Positions 36,333 to 44,876 of a stretch of 64,000 nt of DNA are shown piece after piece (the first letter of the stretch is position 1; each line of letters opens with the position of its first letter). The notes under the pieces were generated by a model. That model did not search any database. It saw only the letters and a program-made list of their open reading frames with translations, and was not told where the DNA came from. Source of the stretch: Parazoarcus communis (lineage in GTDB: Bacteria; Pseudomonadota; Gammaproteobacteria; Burkholderiales; Rhodocyclaceae); NCBI RefSeq assembly GCF_003111665.1, contig NZ_CP022188.1, forward strand, positions 806,001 to 870,000. Direction: 5' to 3'. Position numbers and translations under genes: made by a program.

Positions 36333-37655
36333 TTACATCTCCTTGGAGCAGTCGCGCGGGGTGATGCCCTTTTCCTTGGCGTAGGCCGCAGCCGACTCTT
36401 CGATCATGCCGCGCACCAGAGGCTTGTCAGCTTCGATCCAGTCGGTCACGACGTTCCACTTGGCGCCGTCCCACTGCTGGAACTTGACCTTGCCTGCGCC
36501 TTCATGATCCTTGCAGCTGATCTTGAGGTCAGGCATGAAGCCGGCGGCACCCAGTGCGGCGAGGCGCTTGGTGTCGAGGTTGAGGTGCTCGAAGCCCCAG
36601 CGCATCTGCTCGCCGGTCATCGGCTTGCCCTTGCCGAATTTTTCCTGCGCCGTGCGGATGGCTTCGACGGTGATGATGCCGTGCACCACACCACGGTTGT
36701 AGAGCACACTGCCAACGCGCTCCTTGTCTTCCATGTTGCCGGCGTTCTTGGCGTAGACGTTGGTCTGGATGTCCTTGATCACCGGATAGTTGGCACCTGC
36801 CACGTTGAAGCCGGCAGCCACGAAGCCCTTGGCTGCATCGCCCGCCGGGATCGCGTCCTCTTCGGAACCCGCCCACCACACGCCGATGACCTTGTCACGC
36901 GAATAGCCGGTCTTGGCTGCAGTGCGCAGTGCGGTCGCGTTCATCACGCCCCAGCCCCACAGGATCACGTAGTCGGGTTTCTGCTGGCGGATCTGCAGCC
37001 ACTGGGCCTGCTGCTCGTTACCCGGGTGGGCAACGGCAACCTTCTGCACTTCGAAGCCATGCTTCTCGGCGAGCTTGTCCATGATGGCGTGCGATTCTTT
37101 GCCATAGGCCGAGTCGTGATACAGCAGACCAATCTTCTTGCCCTTGAGCTTGTCCATGCCACCGGCCTTGGTACCGATGTAGTTCACGATGGCCGAAGCC
37201 TGCGACCAGTAGGTCGTAACCATCGGGAAGACCCACGGGAACACGCTGCCGTCAGCAGCGTCGGTACGGCCGTAGCCGATGGTGACCATCGGAATCTTGT
37301 CCTGCTCGACCTTCTCCAGCACCGAGTAGGTGATACCGGTCGACAGCGGCTGGAACACCGAGTTACCGGTCGGCCCCTTGTTCTTCAGGCGCTCGTAGCA
37401 CTCGACGCCACGGGCGTTGTTGTATTCGGTCTCGCATTCTTCCCAGGTCAGCTTGACGCCGTTTACGCCGCCGTCACGGGCGTTGACCATGGCCATGTAA
37501 TCGATCCAGCCGCCATACAGCGAGGCGCCGTTCGAACCATAGGGGCCGACGCGATAGCTCGGCAGACCGATGAACTGTTCCTGCGCGGCGGCATAGCCGC
37601 TCACGAGCAGACCTGCGATGGCGGCGCCGATGAGTGCGGATTGCTTCAGTTTCAT
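36333..37655 (-). CDS. periplasmic binding protein of branched-chain-type ABC importer
   Basis: A 440-residue secreted binding protein, longer than LivK (about 370). Signal peptide MKLKQSALIGAAIAGLLVSGYAAA, mature start about QEQFIGLPSYRVGPYG. Type I periplasmic-binding-protein pattern: GGWIDYMAMVNARDGGVNGVKLTWEECETEYNNARGVECYERLKN, KKIGLLYHDSAYGKESHAIMDKLAEKHGFEV, IRQQKPDYVILWGWGVMNATAL. The frame continues upstream, but the ATG at 37655 with GGAGAC and the signal peptide fix the start. The ligand is probably an organic or aromatic acid given the two flanking ligases; this is inference. Confidence 0.9.
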   Translation of the reverse strand: MKLKQSALIGAAIAGLLVSGYAAAQEQFIGLPSYRVGPYGSNGASLYGGWIDYMAMVNARDGGVNGVKLTWEECETEYNNARGVECYERLKNKGPTGNSVFQPLSTGITYSVLEKVEQDKIPMVTIGYGRTDAADGSVFPWVFPMVTTYWSQASAIVNYIGTKAGGMDKLKGKKIGLLYHDSAYGKESHAIMDKLAEKHGFEVQKVAVAHPGNEQQAQWLQIRQQKPDYVILWGWGVMNATALRTAAKTGYSRDKVIGVWWAGSEEDAIPAGDAAKGFVAAGFNVAGANYPVIKDIQTNVYAKNAGNMEDKERVGSVLYNRGVVHGIITVEAIRTAQEKFGKGKPMTGEQMRWGFEHLNLDTKRLAALGAAGFMPDLKISCKDHEGAGKVKFQQWDGAKWNVVTDWIEADKPLVRGMIEESAAAYAKEKGITPRDCSKEM

Positions 37656-37708
37656 GAGTGTCTCCTCTCTTATGTGTGTGGTGCTGCTTGGTACTGCCTT
37701 GAAACCGA

Positions 37709-37726
37709 CCGACGCGGCAGCGTCGG
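37709..37726 (-). other. intercistronic hairpin between livM and binding-protein gene
   Basis: CCGACGC-GGCA-GCGTCGG, a perfect 7-bp stem with a tetraloop, lies 18 bp beyond the livM stop. It has no T-run. It is similar in position to the hairpins in the other gaps of this operon. Confidence 0.55.
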
Positions 37727-37744
37727 CCTGATGCTCGAAAATGC

Positions 37745-38812
37745 TCAGTGCGGGAATGGCCACAGGCGCAACTTGTCCTTGGCCAGGGTCCACAAACGCG
37801 CCAGGCCGTGCGGCTCGACGATCAGGAAGAAGATGATCAGTCCGCCGAAAACGATCAGCTCGAGGTTCGAGCCGAGGCCGGCCGGCAGGCTTCCCGCAAA
37901 AACCGAGTGCATGAAAACGTTGAGGAAGATCGGCAGCAGCACGATGAATGCGGCGCCCAGGAAGGAACCCAGAATCGAGCCCACGCCACCGATGATGATC
38001 ATGAACAGGATCTTGAACGACAGGTCGAGGTTAAAACCTTCAGGCTCCACCGTCCCCAGATAAGTGTAGGCGTAGAGTGCGCCGGCCACACCGCAGTAGA
38101 ACGACGACACCGCAAAGGCACTGAGCTTGGCGCGCATCGGGCGGATGCCGATCACCTCGGCTGCCACGTCCATGTCGCGCACCGCCATCCAGCGCCGACC
38201 TGTCGCAGACCTCACCAGATTCTTGGCCAGCAGCGCCAGCACGACGACGATGGCAAGCGTCAGCAGATACTTCAGGATCGGTGTATTGAAGGCGACGCCG
38301 AGGATATTCACTTCCTGTGCGGAGATGACGCCCGAGGACGAGTAGTTGGAGAACCACGAGAACTTCACCAGCGCCCAGACAATGAAGAACTGAGCCGCAA
38401 GCGTCGCCACCGCCAGATAGAAGCCCTTGATGCGCAGACTGGGCAGGCCAAACGCGACACCGACCAGTGCCGCACACAGACCGCCAAGGATCAGCGCCAC
38501 GATGAAGGGCATGCCATCGATGCGCAGCATGAAGTTGTAGGCACCGAACGCACCAACCGCCATGAACGCGGCAGAGCCCAGCGACAGCTGTCCTGCATAG
38601 CCGGTGAGGATGTTGAGACCGATCGCGGCGAGCGAGAAGATCAGCACCGGAATCAGGATTGCCTGCAACCAGTACTCATTGGCAAACATCGGCACTGCAA
38701 GGAAGAAGATGGCGAGGATCACCATCATGCCGACCCTGTCCTGGCGGATCGGCAGGATCTGCTGATCCTCCTTGTAACTGGCCTTGAATTGGCCGGCTTC
38801 ACGATAAAGCAT
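37745..38812 (-). CDS. livM: branched-chain-type ABC transporter permease LivM
   Basis: Inner-membrane permease of 355 residues with about nine to ten hydrophobic segments. The LivM hallmark is NILTGYAGQLSLGSAAFMAVGAFGAY, followed by IRGFYLAVATLAAQ-like IKGFYLAVATLAAQFF and the cytoplasmic loop GRRWMAVRDMDVAAEVIGIRPMRAKLSAFAVSSFYCGVAGALYAY. The long N-terminal stretch (about 30 residues) before TM1 is normal for the family. The start ATG at 38812 has GGAGACA. It forms the membrane channel with LivH. Confidence 0.94.
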   Translation of the reverse strand: MLYREAGQFKASYKEDQQILPIRQDRVGMMVILAIFFLAVPMFANEYWLQAILIPVLIFSLAAIGLNILTGYAGQLSLGSAAFMAVGAFGAYNFMLRIDGMPFIVALILGGLCAALVGVAFGLPSLRIKGFYLAVATLAAQFFIVWALVKFSWFSNYSSSGVISAQEVNILGVAFNTPILKYLLTLAIVVVLALLAKNLVRSATGRRWMAVRDMDVAAEVIGIRPMRAKLSAFAVSSFYCGVAGALYAYTYLGTVEPEGFNLDLSFKILFMIIIGGVGSILGSFLGAAFIVLLPIFLNVFMHSVFAGSLPAGLGSNLELIVFGGLIIFFLIVEPHGLARLWTLAKDKLRLWPFPH

Positions 38813-38844
38813 GTGTTGTCTCCGAAAACCTTGTCGTTATGACA

Positions 38845-38876
38845 GCCTGCCTGGGCGCTTGCGGGCGCCGGCAGGC
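38845..38876 (-). other. intercistronic hairpin between livH and livM
   Basis: GCCTGCC (38845-38851) pairs with GGCAGGC (38870-38876), with an inner GGCGC/GCGCC stem. The structure fills most of the 72-bp gap between livM and livH. No T-run. Confidence 0.5.
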
Positions 38877-38884
38877 TTTCGCGG

Positions 38885-39811
38885 TCAGACCCTGTCGATG
38901 TGCTTCTCGCCGAACAGACCTTCCGGCCGCACCAGCAGGAAGAACAGCGCAAGCATGTAAGGGAACCAGCCCTCGATACCGCCGCCTACGAAGGGGCCGA
39001 TATAGACTTCGGCCAGCTTCTCCGACGCGCCGATGATCAGACCGCCGACGATCGCCCCCGGCACCGACGTGAAACCGCCGAGGATCAGCACCGGCAAGGC
39101 CTTGAGCGCGGTGAAGGTGAGTGCAAACTGAACCCCGCTGCGAGCGCCCCAGATCAGGCCTGCGACCAGGGCAACAAAGCCCGCCACACCCCAGACGATT
39201 GCCCAGATGTGCTGCAGCGGAATACCGATCGACAAGGCGGCCTGGTGATCATCGGCCACGGCACGCAGGGCGCGTCCGACCTTGGTGTATTGGAAGAACA
39301 GTGCCAGTGCCGCCACCAGGATGCCCGCCAGAGCTGCCGCGAAGACGTCGAACTTGGACACGATCATGTCCGCGCTGTCGAGAATCCATTCAATCGGCTC
39401 GTCGGTGATGCCGAGGTCCAGGGCACGTACGTTGGCTCCCCAGATCGCCTGGGCGATGCCCTCGACGAGAAAGGTGAGGCCGATGGTGGCCATGAACAGG
39501 GTGATGTGTGGCTGGTTTACCAGCGGCCGCAGCACCACTTTTTCGGTCAGGATGCCGAGCAGGATCATCGAGGCCAGCGCAAGGATGAAGGCGAGCCAGA
39601 ACACCACCGCGCTGCCCTCTTCCAGTCCGGTCCAGCCGGGCAGCAACTCCTGAAAGCCGACAAAGGTAAGCGCGGCAAAGAACACCATCGCCCCCTGGGC
39701 AAAGTTGAACACGCCCGAGGCCTTGTAGATCAGCACGAAGCCGAGGGCAACGAGGGCGTAGAGCACCCCCGAGAGCAGTCCGCCGATCAGCACTTCGAAA
39801 AAGAAACCCAT
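38885..39811 (-). CDS. livH: branched-chain-type ABC transporter permease LivH
   Basis: Inner-membrane permease of 308 residues with about eight hydrophobic segments. It starts MGFFFEVLIGGLLSGVLYALVALGFVLIYKASGVFNFAQGAMVFFAA, the typical LivH N terminus. The EAA-like loop GRALRAVADDHQAALSIGIPLQHIWAIVWGVAGFVA and the C-terminal VLGGFTSVPGAIVGGLIIGASEKL block are intact. AAGGAGACAACA precedes the ATG. It partners LivM in the membrane. Confidence 0.94.
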   Translation of the reverse strand: MGFFFEVLIGGLLSGVLYALVALGFVLIYKASGVFNFAQGAMVFFAALTFVGFQELLPGWTGLEEGSAVVFWLAFILALASMILLGILTEKVVLRPLVNQPHITLFMATIGLTFLVEGIAQAIWGANVRALDLGITDEPIEWILDSADMIVSKFDVFAAALAGILVAALALFFQYTKVGRALRAVADDHQAALSIGIPLQHIWAIVWGVAGFVALVAGLIWGARSGVQFALTFTALKALPVLILGGFTSVPGAIVGGLIIGASEKLAEVYIGPFVGGGIEGWFPYMLALFFLLVRPEGLFGEKHIDRV

Positions 39812-39844
39812 TGTTGTCTCCTTGTCCTTCTTGTTCTGGCGGGC

Positions 39845-40666
39845 TCAGTGCGAGGTGCCGAGGTAGGCCGCGATCACATCCGCGTTGTTCTTGACTTCGT
39901 CCGGAGGGCCATCGCCAATCTTCTTGCCGTAATCGAGCACCACGACGCGGTCGGAGATGTCCATCACCACGCCCATGTCGTGCTCGATCAGCACAATGGT
40001 GGTGCCGAACTGATCATTGACGTCGAGAATGAAGCGGCACATGTCCTGCTTTTCCTCGACGTTCATGCCGGCCATCGGCTCATCGAGCAACAGCAGCGTG
40101 GGCTCGGCTGCCAGTGCGCGGCCCAGCTCGACCCGCTTCTGCAGGCCATAGGGGAGGCGCCCAACCGGCGTTTTGCGGATGCTCTGGATTTCGAGGAAGT
40201 CGATGACTTCCTCGACCTTCCTGCGGTGCTCGATCTCCTCACGCTGGGCCCGACCCCAGAACAGCGCATGCTCGAGCAGGTTGCACTTCATCTTCAGATT
40301 GCGCCCGGTCATGATGTTGTCGAGCACACTCATGCCCTTGAACAGCGCGATGTTCTGGAAGGTGCGGGCAATGCCCTGCGCCGCAGCGGTGTGCGGATCC
40401 ATCTTCTGCCGTGGCTCACCACGGAAGAGGATGTTGCCCTTCTGCGGATGGTAGACGCCATTCATCACGTTCAGCATCGAGCTCTTGCCTGCCCCGTTGG
40501 GGCCGATGATCGAGCGGATCTCGTGCTCTCTCACATCGAAACTGATATCGGTCAGCGCGTTCACCCCGCCGAAGCTCAGCGAGATGTGCTGCAGATCGAG
40601 AATCACTTCTCCGATCCGGCGACCGTCCCCAGTCGTAGCGTCCTGCGCCATGTCATTCATCATCAT
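39845..40666 (-). CDS. livG: branched-chain-type ABC transporter ATP-binding protein LivG
   Basis: ATPase subunit of 273 residues. Walker A IIGPNGAGKSSMLNVMNGVY, Q-loop FQNIALFKGMSVLDNIMTGRN, signature region LPYGLQKRVELGRALAAEPTLLLLDEPMAGMN, H-loop LIEHDMGVVMDISDRVVVLDYGKKI. The family LSGG signature is altered to LPYGLQKR, which is common in this LivG subgroup. Three successive ATGs (40666, 40663, 40660) follow a GAGGAGACAGGG site, so the exact start is uncertain by two codons. It is 10 bp downstream of the FadD-like ligase gene. Confidence 0.93.
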   Translation of the reverse strand: MMMNDMAQDATTGDGRRIGEVILDLQHISLSFGGVNALTDISFDVREHEIRSIIGPNGAGKSSMLNVMNGVYHPQKGNILFRGEPRQKMDPHTAAAQGIARTFQNIALFKGMSVLDNIMTGRNLKMKCNLLEHALFWGRAQREEIEHRRKVEEVIDFLEIQSIRKTPVGRLPYGLQKRVELGRALAAEPTLLLLDEPMAGMNVEEKQDMCRFILDVNDQFGTTIVLIEHDMGVVMDISDRVVVLDYGKKIGDGPPDEVKNNADVIAAYLGTSH

Positions 40667-40676
40667 CCCTGTCTCC

Positions 40677-42641
40677 TCAAGCGGCCTGCTTCGCGGCCTG
40701 CGGCGTGAAGGTTTTCACCTCCTCGATGCGCAGGTCGGCACTGACCTTGCCGGTGCGACCGTCTTCGTACTTCACCTGGGTCTCGATGTACTGCGACTTC
40801 TTGCCGGCATAGAGGCCATCGACCAGCACCTGATAGCGCTCCGCCACGAAGTTGCGGCGTACCTTGCGCGTACGCGTCAGCTCGCCGTCGTCGGCATCGA
40901 GCTCCTTGTGCAGAATGAGGAAACGCTTGATCTGCGAGCCGCTCATCTTGGGATCGGCCGCGAGGTCGGCATTCACTGCCTCAATGCCCTCCCTGATCAG
41001 CTCGTACACCGCGTCCTGAGAGGCCAGATCGGTGTAGCCGGAATAGCCCATGCCTTTTCTTTCGGCCCAGTTGCCGACGGCTTCGAGGTCGATGTTGATG
41101 AAGGCGGTGACGAAATCGCGACCGTTGCCGAAGGTGACGGCTTCCTTGATGTGCTGGAAGAACTTGAGCTTGTTCTCGACGTAGTTCGGGGCAAACATCG
41201 AACCGTCGTTGAGCTTGCCCACGTCCTTGGCGCGATCGATGATCTTCAGATGGCCGTCTTCATCGAAGAAACCTGCATCGCCGGTCATGAAGTAGCCATC
41301 GGCATTGATCGACTCGGCCGTGGCATCAGGGCGCTTGTAATAGGTCTTGAGCAGCATCGGCCCCTTGACCAGAATCTCGCCGTTGTCGGCGAGCTTCACC
41401 TCGACGAAGGGTGCCGGCTTGCCGACGGAGTCGAGCTTGATCTCGCCGTCGGGCTGCAGACAGACATAGGCGCAGGTTTCGGTCTGGCCGTAGAGCTGCT
41501 TCAGGTTCACACCGATCGAACGATAGAAGCGGAAAAGGTCGGGGCCGATGGCTGCACCTGCGGTGTAGGCCACGCGGATGCGGCTGAAGCCGAGCACGTT
41601 CTTCAACGGACCGTACACCATCAGATTGCCGAGCCAGTACTGGAAGCGGTCGCCCGCGGAGACCTGCTTGCCGTCGAGGATGTCCGCACCGCAGCGGCGG
41701 GAGACTTCCATGAAGTGATGGAAGATCTTGCGCTTGAAAGCGCCCGCATCCTCCATCCGGATCATGACCTGGGTGAGCAGGTTCTCGAACACGCGCGGCG
41801 GGGCAAAGTAGTAAGTGGGCCCGATCTCGCGCAAGTCGGTCATCACCGTTTCGCCCGATTCCGGGCAGTTGATGGTGAAACCGGCCAGCATGGCCTGGGC
41901 AAACGAGAACAGGTGATCACCCACCCACGCCATCGGCAGGTAGGACAGGATGTCTTCCTGATCGGTCAGCTTGTCGAACTGCACACCGCCACGGGCGGCA
42001 GCAATGAAGGCGCCGTGGGTCTGACACACGCCCTTGGGCTTGCCGGTGGTCCCGGAGGTGTAGAGCATGATGGAGATGTCGTCCGACGCCCCCTTGGCCA
42101 CTTCGCCATCGAGGAAGTCGCTCTGGTTGCGGTCGTGGATGCGACCCATCTCCTGCAACTCGTCCAGCCCCATCAGCAGGGTCTGGGTGTAGTGACGCAT
42201 GCCGCGCGCATCGTCGTAGATCACGCGCTCGAGCAGCGGCACCTCGGGCTGGATCTCGAGCATTTTGTCGACCTGCTCCTGATCCTCGACCACCGCGAAG
42301 CGGATCTCGGCATCCTGGAGCACGTAGGCCATTTCCTGTGCCACCGCATCCTGGTAAAGCATCACGGGAATACCGCCGAGGCACTGGCAGGCTGCGACCG
42401 ACCAGTACAGACGCGGACGGTTGTCGCCGATGATGGCAAGACGGTCGCCACGCTTGAAACCGAGCTCGGCGAGACCGCAGGCAATCGCCCTGACACTCTC
42501 TGCCACTTGCGCCCAGGTGTAGGTTTGCCAGATGCCATACGCCTTTTCCCGCATCGCCGGCCGGTTCGGCCTGAGCTTTGCGTGCTGCATCAGCAGCCGT
42601 GGAAACGTGTCGAGCCCCGTCTGCCCGTGAGTATCGGACAT
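40677..42641 (-). CDS. long-chain-type acyl-CoA ligase (FadD/ACSL-like AMP-binding enzyme)
   Basis: Adenylate-forming ligase of 654 residues. Motifs: P-loop IMLYTSGTTGKPKG, LPMAWVGDHLFSFAQAML, YGQTETCAYV, TGDAGFFDEDGHLKIIDRAKD, and a C-terminal LTRTRKVRRNFV with the catalytic lysine region. It resembles bacterial ligases of 600-660 residues encoded with liv-type transporters. GGAGG lies directly against an ATG at 42647 (zero spacing) but six bases before the ATG at 42641, so the latter is chosen. It is the first gene of the liv/ligase operon. Fatty or arylalkanoic acid substrates are likely. Confidence 0.88.
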   Translation of the reverse strand: MSDTHGQTGLDTFPRLLMQHAKLRPNRPAMREKAYGIWQTYTWAQVAESVRAIACGLAELGFKRGDRLAIIGDNRPRLYWSVAACQCLGGIPVMLYQDAVAQEMAYVLQDAEIRFAVVEDQEQVDKMLEIQPEVPLLERVIYDDARGMRHYTQTLLMGLDELQEMGRIHDRNQSDFLDGEVAKGASDDISIMLYTSGTTGKPKGVCQTHGAFIAAARGGVQFDKLTDQEDILSYLPMAWVGDHLFSFAQAMLAGFTINCPESGETVMTDLREIGPTYYFAPPRVFENLLTQVMIRMEDAGAFKRKIFHHFMEVSRRCGADILDGKQVSAGDRFQYWLGNLMVYGPLKNVLGFSRIRVAYTAGAAIGPDLFRFYRSIGVNLKQLYGQTETCAYVCLQPDGEIKLDSVGKPAPFVEVKLADNGEILVKGPMLLKTYYKRPDATAESINADGYFMTGDAGFFDEDGHLKIIDRAKDVGKLNDGSMFAPNYVENKLKFFQHIKEAVTFGNGRDFVTAFINIDLEAVGNWAERKGMGYSGYTDLASQDAVYELIREGIEAVNADLAADPKMSGSQIKRFLILHKELDADDGELTRTRKVRRNFVAERYQVLVDGLYAGKKSQYIETQVKYEDGRTGKVSADLRIEEVKTFTPQAAKQAA

Positions 42642-42766
42642 GCCCATCCTCCTTCGGTTGATCCTGCCTGTCTCCGCACCCGGAATTCGCAGCGTTTCCG
42701 CTTGCCCGGATGTGGCGCACTGTTGGCGCCTTGGTCTTTTGTCAGGTCTTAGTGTCGCAGGGCATG

Positions 42767-42787
42767 TTTGCGCAACTGTTTGCGCAA
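42767..42787. promoter_or_regulatory. direct repeat of palindromic TTGCGCAA upstream of ligase/liv operon
   Basis: TTTGCGCAA occurs at 42767-42775 and 42779-42787, a 12-bp period. Its inner TTGCGCAA is self-complementary, so each copy is a dyad site. It lies about 125 bp before the ligase start, in the probable promoter region. Candidate operator; the regulator is unknown. Confidence 0.5.
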
Positions 42788-42837
42788 TGTACTGAATTGT
42801 TGCAGTTGGCAGAAATCTGCATTCACATGAAGCGCGC

Positions 42838-42918
42838 CGCGAAAACTGGTGCAGGTTTGGCTGAATAATTACGCGAAAGGCAGGTTGTGCACACTGCAAA
42901 CGAATTGCTACGCGTAAA
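42838..42918. repeat. three CGCG(A/T)AAA repeats near the host-prophage junction
   Basis: CGCGAAA at 42838-42844 and 42872-42878, and CGCGTAAA at 42911-42918, spaced 34 and 39 bp. The first two are each followed within 6-13 bp by GCAGGTT. They lie between the last prophage gene (stop at 42933) and the ligase promoter. They could be recombinase or transposase sites at the prophage end; this is a weak inference. Confidence 0.3.
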
Positions 42919-42932
42919 ACAGTATCAGCAGT

Positions 42933-44570
42933 TCAGACCCAGCAGACGGGCTGTTCTTGCAGCCATGACACCGCTCCTGTGTGCGGGCACCACGAGCCGT
43001 AGAGCCGCCGGCTTGTCGCCCCCCACGACCTCGTCTGAGGCGTGCCACTCGATCCGTCCGGCGTTACCGGCGCACGATACGTTGTCGTCCCGAGACCGTC
43101 TCCGGTATGCGTCAGAAGAGCCAGTCCAAGCACCTGGGCGCTGTATCGAATCATGTTGATCTCGCGCGCGTAATCCACAGCGCCGTCCTGATACAGCACC
43201 CGCGCTGATCCAAATGGAAACCCGGCAAACCAGTCACCTGCGGCGGGCTGGGGGAAGGCATCAAGCCGGGCCGAGTCATCCCTCAGCATTGACGGGGGAA
43301 CAGGGTCTATCGTCTCAGACCCGGAGAAAGACACCCCGCCAAAGCTACCTGACCACGATGCTGTGACCGTATTGAACGCAGGAGAAAGCCCCCACTGCTC
43401 GGTCGCAGACATCGACGCACTGCCAGACTCCGACCAGACCTCTACACCATCAACAGTCAGAGACGCCGACACCGACGCAGTCGCCGACCGCGAGCGCTCG
43501 GCCACAGTCGGGAACGACGAAAGCAGCACGGGCGCGGTCATCTCCAGCCACCGCGAGCGCTCCATAGACAGCTTGCACTCAGACCAGCCGCCACCAGGCT
43601 TTGCCATGATCGAGACGATGCTCGACCTCGATCCCGACGCGCTGCGATTGTGGGTGCGGGGATGAACCGAGAACCCGTAATACGGCTCGGTCACCCCCGG
43701 AGGCGGATACGGATCACCCGGGTTTTCGATGTATGCCATGCTCGACGTGCCGCCGTTCCAATACACCTCGACGACGCCATACTGGAGCCCATCCGTCAGC
43801 CCGTCGGTATCCCATGCATCGCCGGTCGCGATGATCGTCTGAGCCCGGGTGCGCAGCACCGACAGCGACACGGACGCAGCACCACCGAGGCCGGTTATCG
43901 ACAGTTCAAGCCAGCCCAGCGCGTAGTGAACATGGTTATCGATCACTGGCGATCCGGGGGCCATCGCTGTGCGCGGGGTCGGGTGCAGCATGAATGCCGC
44001 AGCCTGGCCCTGTGGCTGCACTGCCCACAGCGACACCCAGCCCTGAGTCTGACTGACACCGCCGAACGTCGCATCTGGCGTCGCCTGGCCGACGTCAGAC
44101 AGAGATACCGAATACGTGTAGATCTCTGCGGGTCGGCCGAAATCCCCGAACCGCTCCAGCGTCACAGAGAACAGCAGACCGGATGCCCACGTCTGGTATG
44201 CGGTGGTCAGCGAGCCGGTTTTAACCAGCCACCGGTCGCCCGCGCTATCAATATAGATCCAGCCATCCAGCGGCACGCCGTAGAGCTGCATGCGACTTCC
44301 TGACAGCATCGCGACGTCGCGCCACTGGTGGCCATGCGATGCGTAGATGGCGTCCTGCAGCGGCGTGCTCGACAGCGTTGGCGCGGAGGGGTGACGCACC
44401 ATGTGCGTCGCCCCGGCGAGATCCGGCCACGCGCCGAACGGCTGCGGGTACGTAATAGCGGCCCCGGTCGGGAGCGTGAGCGAGCCACCGGTGACAAGGC
44501 CATGGTAGGGCGACCCGAACACGCCAAGCTTTGCCAGCGGGTGCTGCGGGAGGATGCCGCCTTTATCCAT
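42933..44570 (-). CDS. phage distal tail / fibre-like protein
   Basis: A 545-residue protein of beta-rich composition (many Gly, Ser, Thr and aromatic residues) with no signal peptide. It is the last structural gene, downstream of the hub and tip genes, where receptor-binding or fibre proteins usually lie. A region about 355-430 (SATASVSASLTVDGVEVWSESGSASMS...TASWSGSFGGVSFSGSETI) has repeating short strands. The C terminus is cysteine-containing (GSWCPHTG...QPVCWV). The ATG overlaps the previous stop as TGATG. I do not recognise a named family; role inferred from position. Confidence 0.65.
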   Translation of the reverse strand: MDKGGILPQHPLAKLGVFGSPYHGLVTGGSLTLPTGAAITYPQPFGAWPDLAGATHMVRHPSAPTLSSTPLQDAIYASHGHQWRDVAMLSGSRMQLYGVPLDGWIYIDSAGDRWLVKTGSLTTAYQTWASGLLFSVTLERFGDFGRPAEIYTYSVSLSDVGQATPDATFGGVSQTQGWVSLWAVQPQGQAAAFMLHPTPRTAMAPGSPVIDNHVHYALGWLELSITGLGGAASVSLSVLRTRAQTIIATGDAWDTDGLTDGLQYGVVEVYWNGGTSSMAYIENPGDPYPPPGVTEPYYGFSVHPRTHNRSASGSRSSIVSIMAKPGGGWSECKLSMERSRWLEMTAPVLLSSFPTVAERSRSATASVSASLTVDGVEVWSESGSASMSATEQWGLSPAFNTVTASWSGSFGGVSFSGSETIDPVPPSMLRDDSARLDAFPQPAAGDWFAGFPFGSARVLYQDGAVDYAREINMIRYSAQVLGLALLTHTGDGLGTTTYRAPVTPDGSSGTPQTRSWGATSRRLYGSWCPHTGAVSWLQEQPVCWV

Positions 44571-44875
44571 CAGACTGGATCATCAAAAGTTGCAGGAGTC
44601 CCGCCGACAAGATCGACGGACTTGATCGGCCCCGCATAGACGACCAGCAGCCCGTCAGACGACACAGCCACGGGACGCTCTGTCCAATACTGCCGCAGCG
44701 TGTAGTCGGACTCCTCGAACACCAGCGTTGCGCCGGCCGTCGCGGCTGACGACGGGCGGCCGGTAGAACGCTGGCCTGGGCGGCCACCCTGGGCCGGGGC
44801 GGGGTCAAATGCCTTCCAGCCTTTCTGCTCATCCTTGAGCTTGTCGAGCGCTTCCTTGAATGTTCTCGACGACAT
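44570..44875 (-). CDS. phage tail-region hypothetical protein
   Basis: A 101-residue protein starting MSSRTFKEALDKLKDEQKGWKAFDPAPAQGGRPGQRST. It has a helical charged N terminus, a Pro/Gly/Arg-rich linker, then a short beta-like C-terminal part (TLVFEESDYTLRQYWTERPVAVSSDGLLVVYAGPIKSVDLV). The frame stays open upstream, but the ATG at 44875 directly follows the stop of the preceding gene. It sits between two tail-tip genes. Not recognised; probably a small tail-tip or fibre-associated protein. Confidence 0.6.
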   Translation of the reverse strand: MSSRTFKEALDKLKDEQKGWKAFDPAPAQGGRPGQRSTGRPSSAATAGATLVFEESDYTLRQYWTERPVAVSSDGLLVVYAGPIKSVDLVGGTPATFDDPV

Positions 44876-44876
44876 A

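Noticed and set aside
38900..40708. Long plus-strand frames over livH and livG
   Set aside because: His/Gln-rich shadows; the minus strand encodes intact transporter subunits with ribosome-binding sites.
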